This document shows positions 21,067 to 34,000 of a stretch of 64,000 nucleotides of DNA, piece by piece. Origin of the DNA: Lophius americanus (taxonomy: Eukaryota > Chordata > Actinopteri > Lophiiformes > Lophiidae); the NCBI GenBank assembly GCA_037951165.1, contig JBBDHG010000008.1:4039501-4103500 (forward strand). The letters run 5' to 3'. How positions within the stretch are numbered: position 1 is the stretch's first letter; every line of letters starts with the position of its first letter. The position numbers and the translations under genes were made by a program. The notes beneath the pieces are model-generated. The model saw nothing but the letters and a program-made list of their open reading frames with translations. It ran no database searches and was not told where the DNA came from.

Positions 21067-23522
21067 GTAAGTCTACTGTAAACGTTAGTTAGCTAGCGTT
21101 AGTATCGTGCTGAGTAACGTAATATGACTTTAGTACTGTGCAAAGTAGCTAATGCTAGCTAAAATAATCTAGCTTCATTGCATATGTAACATACTGTATT
21201 TTAAGTCTGTTATTTCCCAACTCATATTGTGTTTATAGTATGTTTTCTTATTTGCAGCTGAACAATCATGCCCATCCTATATAAAGTTCATGGAGTACAA
21301 AAATTCAAAATCAAAAGAAAGAACGTCCTGTAGCCGTGGACCACAGAAACTTCTAAAACAAGTCAAGAAGGTTCAAGTAAGGTGGTGCATGCAGCCTTAA
21401 AACATGTAAAATACTAGCGTTTCAGGATGGGTTCATTATTTAATCTGTCACGTGTTATTCCCATGTGTGATCTTGAGTAACAATCTGGCTGTTATATTGT
21501 TGGTCAATGACACCTAAATTATTTTGACCAGTTCTCTAAGGGCAGCTGAATTGTACAGAGGAGAGATTGAACATAAATGATTTCCTTTCTGTCAACAATC
21601 ATATCAATGTCTTAGTAAATTATACTAGGAAGTTTTTCTTTTACTCTGGCTTTCCATTGTAATTATGTTAATAATATAAAAATTGGGAAACTCTTGTTCT
21701 GTTTAATATTACAGGCAACCAAATGAGAGATATATGGACTTACTTCACAATAAGCACTTTCTAATTTTTTAAAAATGTTTTTGTATCTCTTCTAGATAAA
21801 CATAGGATTGATGGCACCACAAGGAGGTGACTTAAAACTTGTCAGAGGGAAAACGCTTCCATTATATATAGATCCAGCTGTACCAGCACCTGACCTCCTG
21901 AAAATATCTGTCCAGAAAATGAGAACATTTAACAAAGACATGAAGGAAGGACTATATGTCCTTTTATATCCAGATTGTTCAGAGGTGGTCAATGTGCCTG
22001 GGACAGAGAAGCCATTCACATTGGCTGAATATAAAAAGGAAATTGGAAAGACGTATTGCAGGATTTCTCTCTTCATATGCCTAGAACAGCACTTTACAGG
22101 TTTGTGGATTTGGCAAATTAGTACTTTGTATGCTTATATTTTCTGATACTGTGATATTTGTGTGTGTATGCTATGTATAAAATTACTGGCTTTGTACACT
22201 ATATACTGGTTTATATATGGGATTACTGGTATATTCTTTTGATTATTATTGTTTTACTGTAGTGGACGAAATGCTTTCGGAATCAGATTCAGAGATTGCC
22301 ATCATTTCCAGGAGCACCGCTGAGTTCAATGAAGCTGACACTCTGGTGAGTCAAGATGAAAGAAATAATTTTTACAAAAGAGATACATTTAATGGTTGCA
22401 TTAAATATCTTACCCAGGGCTTTTCTACTATTTTGATTTCACAGAGACTATCTACATACTGTACTAAGATCTTTGGTTAGACTATAAATATTTCCTGTAT
22501 TAGATTTCAAAGCATGGTGTATATACAAGAAGGAAGAATAGTGCATTACAAAATGTCATCCTTTGAACTCTAATGTTTTCTCCTCAGGTGTTTGAGCCTC
22601 AGAACAAAAGTACACCCAGCGAAAAACCTGGAGATCAAGAGTAAGTGCTAATTTCCAAGAGTAGTAATAAATTGTAAGATATTATTGCAATCAGGTAACA
22701 TGTAGAACAGCCTATAGATGTTATATTTAACATTATATAAAAGGACTTAAAACTTTCCTTTTTAGCAGAACCTATAACCTTAATTAACATTGCTGCCTTT
22801 TTGGTCAGGCTTTTATATAGTTATTATTTTATTTTTTATTGATGCTTTTATCAGCTTTTGCTTGTTAGCACTTTGAGATTTGATCCAAATGTAAAGTGCA
22901 TATAAATTAAATGTATTATTATTGTTATTAATGTTGGTTGTCATATTTGCACTTTTTATTTTATTTTTAATTTAATTTGTATTGCCAGAATAAGCAACTG
23001 AAGTATTTTGAGTTTGTGGATAAAAACTGAAGAAACTGAATGCTGGTTGTCATATTTGCACTTTTTATTTTATTTTTAATTTAATTTGTATTGCCAGAAT
23101 AAGTTACTGAAGTGTTACTTAATGTTATGTTAAATCAATTTGAAAAGTTGAAATTTTCTTTTGATTTGGGTCGCGGCTTGTCATCAAGGGGTGATGGTGG
23201 GTCCTGAAGCCAGACCAGTTGAGGCCCCCACAGTGTGACGAAGAACTGGATTAGTCAAAGGATAAAAGAAAAAATTACTCTTTGGAGGACATTTCTTTCA
23301 TATTTTTTTGTGCCTGTAATGAACTGACGACTTTCGTAGGGTGTACCCTGCCTCTCACCCAATGTCAGCTCAAGCCCCCGCAACCCGAACAGGATATGAG
23401 GTTGCGGGTAATGAATGAATTAATGTTTTTGTGAAATGAAAACTGAACATAATGAAATATTAATATAACATGAGAAGAGAAACTTTATTTTAACTTTTTT
23501 CAGGGAAAAAGTGGATGATTGA
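20901..23522 (+). CDS. Zinc-ribbon protein of 247 residues, related to fish zinc-ribbon/HECT-like predicted proteins (6 exons)
   Basis: Join of 20901-21066, 21258-21376, 21796-22099, 22263-22345, 22588-22640 and 23504-23522. Total 744 nt with consistent phases and a TGA stop. The N-terminus is a zinc ribbon: CPFCGTHF and then FCSNCGNCL (two CxxC pairs). A basic segment follows, then a conserved domain (VQINIGLMAP, GKTLPLYIDPAVPAPDLL, LYVLLYPDCSEVVNVPGTE, PFTLAEYKKEIGK, RISLFIC). I remember this domain from long fish predicted proteins whose C-terminus is HECT-like. Here an acidic, Ser-rich tail (SESDSEIAIISRS) ends it early. Nearby in-frame ATGs at 20907 and 20919 could serve as start. Function unknown. 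A possible polyadenylation signal ATTAAA is at 23868-23873. Confidence 0.72.
21258..21376 (+). CDS. Zinc-ribbon gene exon 2
   Basis: Acceptor TTTGCAG, donor GTAAGG. It encodes SYIKFMEYKNSKSKERTSCS and a Lys-rich end (LLKQVKKVQ). The phases fit both neighbours. Confidence 0.72.
21796..22099 (+). CDS. Zinc-ribbon gene exon 3 (conserved domain)
   Basis: Acceptor CTTCTAG, donor GTTTGT. It carries nearly all of the conserved ubiquitin-like-looking domain (INIGLM to RISLFIC). It ends in phase 1. Confidence 0.78.
22263..22345 (+). CDS. Zinc-ribbon gene exon 4
   Basis: Acceptor ACTGTAG, donor GTGAGT. It encodes an acidic/serine stretch, VDEMLSESDSEIAIISRS, resembling a SUMO-interaction motif (IAII flanked by acidic residues; inference). 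Confidence 0.7.
22588..22640 (+). CDS. Zinc-ribbon gene exon 5
   Basis: Acceptor CTCCTCAG, donor GTAAGT. It encodes VFEPQNKSTPSEKPGDQ. It is followed by an 863-nt intron that contains an L2 tail and a tandem duplication. Confidence 0.65.
22740..22930 (+). mobile_element. L2 LINE 3' tail
   Basis: Nearly identical to the 3' end of the element at 10310-10500: AAAAGGACTTAAAACTTTCC, TTTTTAGCAGAACCTATAAC, then the TAGCACTTTGAG tail and an ATT run. It is a 5'-truncated insertion in the last intron of the zinc-ribbon gene. Confidence 0.9.
22935..23150 (+). repeat. Direct tandem duplication, period 109 bp
   Basis: TGGTTGTCATATTTGCACTT begins at 22935 and again at 23044, with long near-identity after each start (through GCCAGAATAAG). 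It directly follows the L2 tail. Confidence 0.88.
23330..23425 (+). repeat. Common fish interspersed repeat (GTGTACCCTGCCTCTCACCC type)
   Basis: Contains GGGTGTACCCTGCCTCTCAC, CAATGTCAGCT, CCCGAACAGGAT and GAATGAAT, a frequent teleost repeat. A short piece of the same family is near 48165-48220. Confidence 0.75.
23504..23522 (+). CDS. Zinc-ribbon gene exon 6 (terminal)
   Basis: Acceptor TTTTTTCAG after a strong pyrimidine tract. It adds EEKVDD and TGA. Chosen because it restores the frame exactly; the short length leaves some doubt. Confidence 0.55.
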
Positions 23523-24044
23523 AATATTTTGGACATTTATGTCTGTTGAATAGAGATTTTTTATTTTCTTTAAACTGTGTGCTTTAAATGTGATATGTAT
23601 TAGGTACATTTTACTTTTAAATGGTGTTCCAAACACATTTCACTGCAGAACTGAAGAAGCCACTTGGATGAGAGGTGAAACGCCCTCAAGCCTAAACAGG
23701 AGTCTAGATTTTCTAGATTCAACACACATGGATTACCATGACCTGGAGGAATAAGAATCTGCATTGACACTATAAGTGAAAAGTTACAGTTGTCCCTTAC
23801 TGTAACACAAGAAATAAGACTTAGAACAAAAATGTAATCTACTGAAAATGTTTCATTCAAAACTTCAATTAAATTTCATCATCATGCAAGTATAGAAAAG
23901 TACACACCTTCATCAACTTAATATCAGTATGTTTCATGAACATGGATGATTTTAGCAGTGGGCACCAATCGAAAAAATGCATCAGCATCACTCAACAGAA
24001 ATTAAGTCAATTCCTTATGTTCATCAGTGAAGACCTTTATTCCA

Positions 24045-24110
24045 CTTTTTAGCACTTTGAGATTTGATCCAAATGTAAAGTGCATTATAAATTAAATGTA
24101 TTATTATTAC
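24045..24110 (+). mobile_element. L2 LINE 3' tail, short
   Basis: TAGCACTTTGAGATTTGATC followed by CAAATGTAAAGTGCATTATA and an ATT run. This is the terminal 60-odd bases of the same L2 family as at 6870-10500. Confidence 0.88.
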
Positions 24111-25440
24111 AGTAGCATATGCTTGGAAGTACCATTGATCACTTCTTTTCTTATTACTTCCTCTCTTTACAGAATCTTGACAGTATATACATATAACACA
24201 TGGTTAAACCACAGATCTGATGTACTTTCCTGCTCTTTTATATCACTCTTCAAGAGGTTGAGAAGCACCTAATGGCACCTATTAGTATTAGCTTGTTGTA
24301 ACATTTCACATGTTTTTATAGCTTAGATTATTCCATCCATAAAACTAATTTACCGTAAAGCTTAACGCAAAATAATTATCACTAAAAACTGGTGGGGAAT
24401 ACATCCCACTAAGCACAAATTAAGTTTGATGAGGTTATTTATAAAGCAGGTAAGGTTTTCATAAACTGCTTCAAAATTAGTTTTTCTTTTCAAATTCAGC
24501 TGCATCGGCCACATGGTGGTACTTTCATGTGAGTAAAACAAGGACTAGGTTGAGCTGTGCAGAGTTGATTCAGGGGAATTATTTCTGATTGGAGAAAAGT
24601 TGAAAGTGTTTTTAAAAAATTGTAAGGGTTAAAACATACCCATGTACTGTCCCAGTGATGGGGCCCTATTTGTAATCATGGAAAAATCAACAGCTCCAAC
24701 CAAAGTTTAAAGAGTGCTGTATAAGGTTCAGAGTTTATTTTTTAAATCAAATTTGTACCAGTATTTATTTACTTTTCTTATGGAAATGTTTGAAATTAAA
24801 AAAGTTGCTGTAGATCTAAAGTTAAATGTTAAAATTATTTTTTAAATCTAAATATATCAATTTTGTATTTAATATTTGGCATTTAGAAATAAGTTTATTT
24901 TAAATCTATATTTAGATTTAATATTTGGATGTAAGATTTTGGTTTAACATTTGAAATTGAGATTCAACATCTAATCTTAAGAAATTACCAATTTCATTTA
25001 TATAATTGTAAATGCCATGAACAAATGTGACTTAAAACGTTTACACGAATATTCAAACATTTTTGTTGCTAAATGTGGCAGAATGTTGTTGTTCATTTCA
25101 ATATGTGATACTTAAAACTAGGCGCCCCATACCCGTCTCCCATGTAGAATCAAAGCACAGTATATTAGTACTTCATTAATTCCTAACACTGCCATTTGAT
25201 ACTAAAATTAGTGTATTATTGAAATACGCTATGTGTTTGTTGTTGAATTTCATTCCAAAAATGAAAAGTGATAAAACATGAAACCGTATGTGTGAAATTT
25301 AACATAGGCCTTTTTATTTTTGGAAAAATGGATGCAGTTAAAGCATTGTTTCCTCAGAATAAAGTTAGGGGCTCTGAGATTACCGCCACACTACACGTGC
25401 CTCCACTGTGATACTTGAATTTCCGCTTGTACTCTCTCCG
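24111..25440. other. Spacer upstream of f8, no gene seen
   Basis: AT-rich spacer between the zinc-ribbon gene and f8. No ORF with recognisable homology and no clear transposon. The proximal f8 control region probably lies at its right end. Confidence 0.5.
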
Positions 25441-25451
25441 TCCCTCCTCCT

Positions 25452-25459
25452 CATAAAAA
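25452..25459 (+). promoter_or_regulatory. f8: TATA-like box of f8
   Basis: CATAAAAA in a C-rich context, 61-68 bp before the f8 start codon. A transcription start about 30 bp downstream would leave a leader of roughly 35-40 nt. Inference from spacing only. Confidence 0.4.
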
Positions 25460-25519
25460 CCTCAGCCCGCAGTAGGAGCAGCAGCACTTGCCCCGGGACA
25501 CTGTGGGGCTGACACAACC

Positions 25520-25671
25520 ATGACCGTGATATTGCTGCTACTGATGTGCTTCTTCTATGAAGGAGTGGCACAGCAGCCCACTGTTGCTGTCAGACAGTAT
25601 TTTATAGCAGCTGTGGAAATCGGATGGGACTATATCTATCTGGACGATGTTGACCTAGCACCAGATCAAAG
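25520..25671 (+). CDS. f8: f8 exon 1: signal peptide and A1 start
   Basis: ATG in ACAACCATGA context. Hydrophobic leader MTVILLLLMCFFYEGVAQ, then VRQYFIAAVEIGWDY, the opening of a cupredoxin-like A domain. Donor GTAAAT; ends in phase 2 after residue 50. Confidence 0.95.
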
Positions 25672-27982
25672 GTAAATATGTTTTTGTTTGATTTAGGCAA
25701 GCCCCTCTGATACAACAATCAAACCTCACTGCCAGTTTCAAATAATACGATATCATGATGCATTTACAATTAAAGATTGTAAAAACATTTTATATATTTT
25801 TTAACAGAGAACAAGCAGGCAGAGTTAGTATTATAGAAGAATGCCTCATCACTTAAAATATGCTAAAAACTTTCTATTCACTTTGCCCTCTTTCATCTAC
25901 CTGCGTCATTCTCTCTTCTCTCTATATACAGTAAAAGCTCTTTACTATAATGCATCTGTCCTTAAACAATAATCCATATATAAACCATAAATAAATGCCC
26001 TATACTTTTTAGGAAGAAATCTAAAGATATTCCTCAAAAATACATCAAGGCAGTTTACAGGGAATATATGGACACCACATACACGGTCCCAAAGCCAAGG
26101 CCAGCATGGACAGGTAATCTCCAATTTTAAATTCTCAGTTGTTTTCCATCAAATATTTTGTATGGCTTGTGTTTATATGTCTGTTTCACTTGGTTGTTAT
26201 CTCTGACTTTGTGTTTTTGAAAACCAAAACACAAACAAAAGAATGACCAGTGCTTGCAATGTTTAACATTTAGTTGTTCTACAGTCATGATTTTTATTTG
26301 AAGCAATTTTGAGGAAAAATTAGTTTGACAAACTTTTCAACACAAATAGCAATATGTTATCAGCTCTGTTTCGAATAATATTTGCTTTAAATTAAGAGGT
26401 CATGTGAACGTTGCAATATTGCTTCAGGAACATTCTGGTTGCAGGTATGCAAGGCCCGGTGATTGTTGCCCAGGCTGGTGACAGGGTTGTTGTCCACTTC
26501 AAAAACCTGGCATCCCAGCCCTACAGTATCAGCCCTGTGGGAATAACCTACTGGAAACAGGCAGAAGGTAGAGATTGTTCTAGTTTGTGTGCTTTACTCC
26601 AAACTCAACATTAGTCAGCGCCATCCTCTTCTCCTTAAAGCTTTTCATTTTTTTTTATCACTTGATGTGATAAAAAACTTGATGCTGTTGTTCTTAATCT
26701 GAAATAATTTTTCCAAAAGGATAAAATTATATGAATGTCTTAATACCACTAACTCATTCTTGAATTAAGAGTTTTAAAAACTGTAATTTGGATGAGAATT
26801 ATCAAGAAAACATGTTATCATCTTATTCCTAAGCAAGGAAAGTGAGTAACTCCCTAACCCTATCTCTTCTGTGCAGATTTTATTCAGCATCTTGATCCAA
26901 TAATTTTTCTAAATGAAACGCATGCCGAAATCCAAAATGGAGAGTATCTAATTGTATTAGTCTTTGAATTACAATATCAGACAACATATTGTAATGCTGT
27001 CGGATATGGCTGTGTCAGATTTGAATACTTGCAAGGACAAAAGTTTTGGGCCGACAAAAACTGCACTTGTCATGTCCTGGAATGAGCAAATCACATGTCC
27101 ATGTCTAACCACATTAATGAGTTGTATTGAAGATTAAGAATGTTTGTATGGGTATGTGGGTGTGTGGGCGTGATGGGGGGAGAGGGAGAAAGACTCATTA
27201 TTACACATTAGCAAAGTTTCACTGGACAAGCTTAATGATTTATTTTCTGATGTTTTCCAGACTGCTTCACTCTAAGGATATTTTAACACAATTCTCTTAA
27301 CATTATTATCCCCTGCCTGGGTTGAGGAAATGGATATATGAGTGGGTCTCATTCACTAACATGTTAGTAACTAAATTTGAAGGGTTCAATCGGGTATTCC
27401 TTGTACAATGCAGGGGATTGGAGACTTTTGGGGGATATACCCCGAAAAATCGACAGCACCGGAGCTAGTTCATACAAATTTGTCCAAACCAGGCCACAGT
27501 CCAAGAGAATAGTGTTCGAACCTGGCTCAAGCCAGGCAAGCCTTCTGTTTATTATGTCCGCGCCAGTCCCATCGGGCTTTGGGTAGGTATCCACACTTTA
27601 GTGCGCACGTCCTCCATGTTGCTATGAGAAAAAGTTAAGTAACCATTATGAAACAATAAAGACATATATTGGTAGAAATAAAAAAGGTGAGATGTAGGAG
27701 TTGAGGAATGATCAGAACTACCACTCCGATTTCTGCTTGTGCTACGTGATGTTAGCTCTCCAATTACTCAGAAGACATCTTAGTAAGCGTTAAGTTAGCA
27801 CTTAGCTTAGGCAAGCTAAAGCTAAGTTAGCACTTAGCAATTCCCATAATCTTGAAATAATGCCCAGGTAATGGTATAATAGCTTTCAAGTTTAGCTGCA
27901 GTTTATGCTATGAATTAAAATATTGCATAATGCTTTACTTAAGAAATGGGATCGTATATATACGACTGAATGGAGATCACAA

Positions 27983-28078
<96 letters not shown>

Positions 28079-31000
28079 ATTATATATAATTAATCGCCTA
28101 TCCCTATTAGACAAAAATGACAAAATAATATTTGCTCCATATAACCCCCTTCTTGTGCATTGTGTGACATGTGTCCTTTATGGCTTGTCACTTTACTTCC
28201 CTCAACAGTTTTAGGTGGTACTGCTTCATTTCATTAGTCCGATCTGTATTTGTAAAGCTCGATGATATGCGTAATTTTTTATTATTTGATTCTCAATTTC
28301 AGAAATAGATGTCAAACAACATAAAAATGAATGGTTGAAATGAAAATTGAATTAGGTAGTTCAATTATAGATTCATTCGATTCATATGGTGTATCTGTCA
28401 ACTTGTGTGAAGTGCTATATAAGTATAATGTATAATTATTATTATTATTATTATTGCATATCTCCCGTATACTGTACTCATTTTGATATATGGAAATTTT
28501 ACTTGTTTTATTTATTCTATTTTTTCCTTAACAAGATTGCAAATTTATAGAAACAACCTAAATAACTTAAATAACTAAAAAGTGCTGCCTTGAATGGACT
28601 ACAACTATGGCAGATTATTTAATGCTTTTTGTAGTGCGTCTAGCCCCACAGGGACTTATATACAATTCTGTCTTTCTGTATAGCAGTTTTTTTATCTTCT
28701 CCCCTGAAGGCGCAAAATTTGGCATCTACCTAGCTTTTGCTATTTTTGCTACTGTATACAATTTTAGATTGAATAAAATCCAAGGTTTATGTCACAGCCA
28801 AAGGTTGTAGTGTGTACTACATCCTTTGGCTGTGAAATAACACATATCTCACCTGTGCCAAATGGTCTATGGTTTAGTCCTATCCCACAAAAACTGTGTA
28901 GATTCAAATTTTCTCGGTATTTCCATCAAATTGAAACAGTAGTTGTCAAAGTGTTTCTAAGGAAAGTTATTGATTATTTTGACCCGCTTACTATCTATTT
29001 TTAAAGTCTTTTTTATCTTAAAAAACAATTAAAATTTAATTAAAGATTAGTCACACTGGTTATTCACATGGGAAATGAATGTGCTGTCCTGTCCCGTCGT
29101 ATACAAATGTTAGCTGTGGAACAATTTTAAATTTATTTTGGGTATGTAATTCAAACAAGGTTTAACTAAAAATAACTTTGGGGTCCAACAGTTAAAACTT
29201 AAAATTCAAGTCTGACAATCAAATACCACTGATATCACTTGATCTAAATTTTCTTAGAGTCTTTTCTTTCGAGGTTTAACTCAAATGAATGACACAATTA
29301 CTGCCTTTAAAAGAACTCCAACATAAGAAAATATAGGGAATCACCACTACTACTGAAAGAAGAATCGTGATATGTATTTTCTTTCCAGGAGCTGGATATG
29401 ATGACTCATCAGCAGGCGAGGAGAAGGAAGATGATGCTGTCTTTCCAGGAGGATATTATGAGTATATATGGGACATCAGTCCCACAGATGGCCCCACCAC
29501 AAGTGACCCTGAGTGTCTCACCTACTCCTACTCATCCCAGGTGGACACAGTCCGAGATGTAAACTCAGGACTCATTGGTGCCTTGCTTATCTGCAAATCA
29601 AGTAAGTGTGTTGGAAAATAAAATGAACAGACTCAGCATTTATTTTCATGTACAAACATGTGGTATGTCTTACCAGCACTTTGTCTTGAATATTTATTCA
29701 GAGAGGAATAGCCTAGCTGTTTTATTCAACCTCAATTTAATGCCTTTCTGCTATAGTTGTGCTGTGCAAGGTAGGGTTGTACAATTTCAATTTAATTCGA
29801 GTTTGACGATTGACTAAATTGATCTCAATTAATCCAAATGGTCAATGCCCATCTAAGTTGAACAATATATGAGCCCATTTCTGCCCTCAATATTGTTGTG
29901 TTAAGCTAGTACTGCAAGCAAAGATGCTAACAAATGCAATGTTTAGATACTAATAACAGTTTTTCCAATTGCATTATACTGAAGCCTCATTTTGAATACT
30001 CTTCATACAGTTGGGATCACCCACATGTATCCCATCCTATGGGATGGGTCAAAGGCAGAGAATTAATTTCATTTTGTTGTCGTTTATGTATGCACTGTGT
30101 ATAACAATAAGTGATAATAAAATGTAAACATTCTCATTAGTATTACATAAATTATGAAATTATTATCTTTCTCCAAAGAACTGTATTTGTGAAAAGAAAA
30201 AAATCAAAATTGAAGCAATTTTTATTGATATTTTTGTGCTTAACTCCGTGAGAAAAAATTTTAAGTTTTTAAACTAAAGTTGAAAATAATAACACATTTC
30301 TTTAAATTCCTTGGCCATCAGTGATGCTACAATAGTGTGATGCTTTTGTTATAAGAAACATCTGGGTAGGGTAATCAGTGTTTGGAATGATTATTTTTAC
30401 ACTTTCTCAGAAATTTGCTGACCTGATTTTATGTATTGGTCACTGCAAGAATTCACATAATTTTTGTCATCATTGTGTTCTGAACCTGTGCAAACTCAAA
30501 TGCTTTTATTGGTAATGGGGTTAACTCTTTAACACATTATTTTCTATTGAGAAACAATTTATAAGAAATAGAAAATGTCTTTGATACTCCCGTTCCATAA
30601 AGAACTGGACTTCCCTTCCCTTCCCTAGGTGCCTTCAAAGATGATGGCCAAAGGAGAAATCCAGCATTTGTACTGATATTTGCAGTGTTTGATGAGACCA
30701 AGAGCTGGTATGGAGAGGTAGGGGAAAGGAAGACCAGAGAGAATTTCAAGAAGAGCATCAACAGGAAGGAATATCACACCATCAATGGCTATATCAACTC
30801 TACATTACCTGGTAATGAGCCTGACTAGGTTGGAGACAGGGAGATTGTTTTATGTATTTTAAATATGAGTGTTGCTGACACTATGTATCAATGACAAAGC
30901 TCTCTCTTTCTCTCTCTCTCTGTCCAATAATGTATGTCTGTGTGTATGTGTAGGTTTGAATATTTGTAAATCCAACCAACATGTTATTTGGCATCTGATT

Positions 31001-34000
31001 GGAATGGGCACAGCTCCAGGAATCCACTCCATCCGATTTCAGTCTCACTATCTGGAGGTAATTCAAGTGTTGCACAAGTAAAATAGGTGTTACCAGTACA
31101 ATTTCTCCTACCTCCAAATATAGCAGGTAAAAATTTCTAGTAACACTTTCAGTTAATGGAATGACTTCATCATTAGAGCCTTTCAGCTTGTGGCTGTCAA
31201 AAGGGCTCCTCATTGAAGACGTTAGAAAAAACAGTTAGTTTAAAAAAAAAAAAAATGAAGATGAAGATGAAGATGGAAAAAACAAAAAAAGACAATCAAT
31301 AAAACATTCATGTTCATATAATCCAATAGCTGAGCTAGAAAGTTGTGCAGGATATGCTCATGTAGCTACAGGCCAGTTGCTGTTGCAGGCTTTTAAAGAG
31401 GCAAGAGCAGTACGCTGGAGAGACATGTGGGTTCTACCATTGAGTCTTAATACAAAAATACTGACCACATGGAAGAACAACAGAAATATTTCTCTCCACC
31501 AGACTCGTAAAAACAATTTCCTCCACTTTCCACATGCATTTGTCCTATTTTATTCCTGAGAAAAAAATACACTATACTTTCATGTTGCTGGCACTGCAAT
31601 CAGCCATAAAATGGCACCTTGCTTTATTTTTTTAATCTTTTTGCTATTTACCAAGAAATCAGATGTCTATTTATAAAAAAATTAATGAAATGTTCATCAT
31701 TATTGTCCTTATCAAGGCCACAAGCTGAATTGTGTTGGTCTTAAATATTTTCTAGATATTACATATGTTTCTTGAATATTGACCTCTTTGATAATGTATG
31801 CTTTGACATAAAAGAATAGTGATCTTAAATGTAAAACAATTGATTTCTTTCTGCTTGAATCTTACTGCAGCTAGCTTAGGCTAATTGCCTTCGGTTGCAT
31901 GATTCATGCAATATGGCCATATTGGCAGAGTATTGTCTGCTTTTCTTGTAGTAACTGAAATATGCATTTTAAGTGTAATTTATTGACATTTTTAAGGTGT
32001 TGAGCCATCGTAAAGCCTCAATGGAGATGACTCCTATGACATTCATCACTGCAGAAATGAGACCTGCTACTTCAGGCCGTTTCCTTATCAGCTGTCAGAT
32101 ACATGCTCACCACCACTGTAAGAGAGACCCAATTAGTCTCCAGACATATATAAATGTTATTATTTAAATTGTAGCTCTGATTGTTAATTTGCACTACTTC
32201 TCTATTCAGATGGTATGAACACTATGTTCATGGTGGTAGAATGTCCTCAGTCTGTTGCTTTGTCAGGACCAGACTTGCGTAACGCCAAACACAGTGATAA
32301 CGGTGACTACAGTGAAGAGTACAGTAATGAAAATCATGAGGATTTGTTCAACACCATAAGCTACCAGAAACCACAAGTGCAAGCCAGAGCCAGCAGGAGA
32401 GATCAAAGGAAAGTCTGGGAGCATTATATTGCTATTGAAGAGGTCAGCTGGGATTACGTTCCTCATCTCAAACATACAGACAGGTAGGAATTGTGGAGGA
32501 AGGTAAGTAAGAGGAATAACACAGAGCCGCTACGGGGATTCAGATTTGTTGTTTCCTTTCCTTTTGACACATCAGTGTGTTGCAGTCTGGATATTTGCCT
32601 GCAGCTCCCCATCACTTGGACTACAAGTATAAAAAGGTAGTGTACGTGGAATACACAGACGGATCCTTCTCTCATAGGAAGACCCCTGCAAAGACATTAC
32701 TCGGTCCACTTCTGAAAGGAAAAGTCAATGATAAAATTCATGTGAGTTAAATAATTGAGAACAGAATGTAAGCAAATTTTAAGAGCCCCTGAAGCAAGGA
32801 GCTTTTTTTTTTTTTAATTTGTGGCCACATATTATTACCTTGTGAGAAGATGCACAAGGTAAAGGCAGACCTGTCCTTTAAACAAAACAAGTGTAAGCTC
32901 CATGCCTGTTGTACTTCAGTATGTGCAGCAACTGATTCCTGCTGTTGACAATCCCATGTCTACATAAAAGTACCGTTTTGGTAAGACCCAAACTGTTAAG
33001 ACTGTTTAATGATCACACAGAATGCAGTCAGAATCATATGCAATAGTTGAACAATATACTTTCCATTATATGGTGGATTTGTTCATCAAGAGACACATGT
33101 AGTTAAGAGTTAACAGTATTTTGTGTACAGGGTAAATATCTTGTTCACACAATGTAATAACTTTTGCTCAGAACTAGAAAAATCTTGATGTAGTCCTTCA
33201 GAAGTCCCATATAAATTGGCCTTCTGTGCATGATGAAATGTGAGGTAAAATAAATGGAAATGATCAAAGTAGCATATGGAGGTGAACGTGTCTAGGTCTT
33301 TGGCTTCTTATTTATCTCCTATTGTGTCTCAAGATCACATTGAGGAATCTGGCCAGTCGGCCTTTTAACATCTACCCAAATGGCCTCACTAAGATCTCTT
33401 CACTGCAGGGATCACCAAATGGTAAGTTTAAACATGGACATAAACTACCCAAAGACCCAATCCAAAGTATATAGTGGTTAGTCCAGAAGCAAGAAACTTA
33501 CCCCCTTGAGGAAATAAAAAATAAAAAATAAAACAGTCTCGACCCAGAACAGGAAATGGCTAACTTGCTAACGTGATAAATTTGCTTCATAATTTGTGCT
33601 GAGTTCAAGTCAGGTATATCAGATAAGCACCCTGTCTCTCCCAATAAGTTCTGAGCGAAGCGTCACCTAATGGGATTTACTGAACTCCATGTGTTGTGGA
33701 ATTAGAAAACGCCCCTGTCCCCGTCTTGCTGAAACATGCACTGCAGATATAATTCAAGAATAACAGTAAAATTAAATAACTAATAACTACTTTATTTGGT
33801 GACTCAAGCACAACCTCATGCAACCAACCTGTGGGTCGTGACCAGTACTTTTAGGAACCACTTCTCTAGTGTGCAGGGGAGCACAGAGTGCATGACGATT
33901 TTTAACAGCCCATGTAATATGCTGTAAATTGAATGGTAAAATCGTAAAAAAGATTTGGTGATGCTCATTTTGGCCAGAATCGCCCAGCCGTAGTGTGTGG

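Noticed and set aside
32581..32585. Nearer AG (GTTGCAG) as acceptor of f8 exon 9
   Set aside because: Using it puts an in-frame TAG into A2; the ACATCAG acceptor ending at 32575 keeps the conserved reading frame.
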